This document shows, piece by piece, positions 13,662-13,815 of a stretch of 13,815 nt of DNA. The position numbers were made by a program, and so were the translations under genes. A model generated the notes under the pieces. It did no database searches. It was not told where the DNA came from and was given only the letters and a program-made list of their open reading frames with translations. Source of the DNA: PVC group bacterium (GTDB lineage Bacteria > Verrucomicrobiota > Kiritimatiellia > UBA8416 > PXDI01); contig PXDI01000380.1 in assembly GCA_003565095.1 (NCBI GenBank), positions 1-13,815 on the forward strand. Direction: 5' to 3'. The number at the start of each line of letters is the position of its first letter. The stretch's first letter is position 1.

Positions 13662-13696
13662 TACCCATTGTTAAAGGCCTGACCTCTCCGCTTTCC

Positions 13697-13815
13697 TTAC
13701 CAGTCCTTTTCATCTGGTGACAGCGGGAGGTGCTGGCGGCGTCTTCTTTCGCGCTGGTATTCGTCTTCGCGTTCAAGAATCTGTTGCAGCAGCCGTTGGA
13801 TTTCGTGTTCCGGCA
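13697..13815 (-). CDS. C-terminus of an unidentified protein (partial)
   Basis: The frame enters from the right edge and ends at TAA 13699-13697, giving 38 residues. They are strongly charged and helical-looking (EIQRLLQQILEREDEYQRER, then RRRQHLPLSPDEKDW), with Leu/Ile spacing that suggests a coiled coil or amphipathic helix. The regular codon pattern and strand agreement with all neighbours suggest a genuine gene end. Nothing in this tail identifies the product. Confidence 0.6.
   Translation of the reverse strand, partial: PEHEIQRLLQQILEREDEYQRERRRRQHLPLSPDEKDW

Noticed and set aside
1..13815. CRISPR, tRNA, rRNA, insertion sequences or defence genes
   Set aside because: I searched by eye on both strands and saw no regular repeats, cloverleaf, or transposase or nuclease motifs; the content is housekeeping genes.

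Overview
The window reads as a stretch of core chromosome from a Gram-negative bacterium. Nearly every base lies in protein genes, all transcribed from the minus strand (right to left as numbered). The organism makes lipopolysaccharide: it has Kdo and heptose synthesis genes plus three Lpt export genes. It also has an HPr kinase/phosphorylase next to HPr and enzyme I. That pairing, the bare-kinase heptose gene, the Cys-type Kdo8P synthase and a mid-range GC content would suit a PVC-type lineage (for example Kiritimatiellota or Lentisphaerota) or another deep Gram-negative group. This placement is inference only; no marker in the window settles it.

In order of transcription: (1) 13815-13697 is the charged C-terminus of an unidentified protein. 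(2) 13696-13432 is a 265-base intergenic region with a GC-rich inverted repeat, a possible 31-codon ORF and a good sigma-70-type promoter. (3) 13431-10317 holds an AI-2E family permease, an ECF-like sigma factor, a zinc-finger membrane anti-sigma factor and pdxA, with tiny gaps or overlaps. (4) A 93-base gap with a weak possible promoter precedes dnaX, ybaB/ebfC, recR and a YggS-type PLP-binding protein. (5) 6820-1776 is an envelope block: an AsmA-like membrane protein of unknown role, the heptose-7-phosphate kinase, kdsB, kdsA, lptC, lptA and lptB. (6) 1753-1 holds a short hibernation factor (hpf), hprK, ptsH and the first 52 codons of ptsI.

From dnaX to ptsI the largest gap between genes is 26 bases, and most junctions are ATGA, TAATG, TAGTG or TGATG overlaps. 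The whole run may therefore be one long, translationally coupled transcription unit. The envelope block makes heptose-1,7-bisphosphate and CMP-Kdo for the LPS inner core, then supplies three parts of the Lpt bridge (LptC, LptA, LptB). The last block resembles the proteobacterial lptB-rpoN-hpf-ptsN-rapZ-npr neighbourhood, but rpoN is absent and the HPr-Ser kinase system replaces the nitrogen PTS.

No mobile element, CRISPR array, tRNA or rRNA was seen. The most interesting signals are an A9 slippery run followed directly by a hairpin late in dnaX, departures from consensus in the HprK active site, the permease-sigma-anti-sigma cluster, and the unidentified AsmA-like gene. None of these is a clearly new system.
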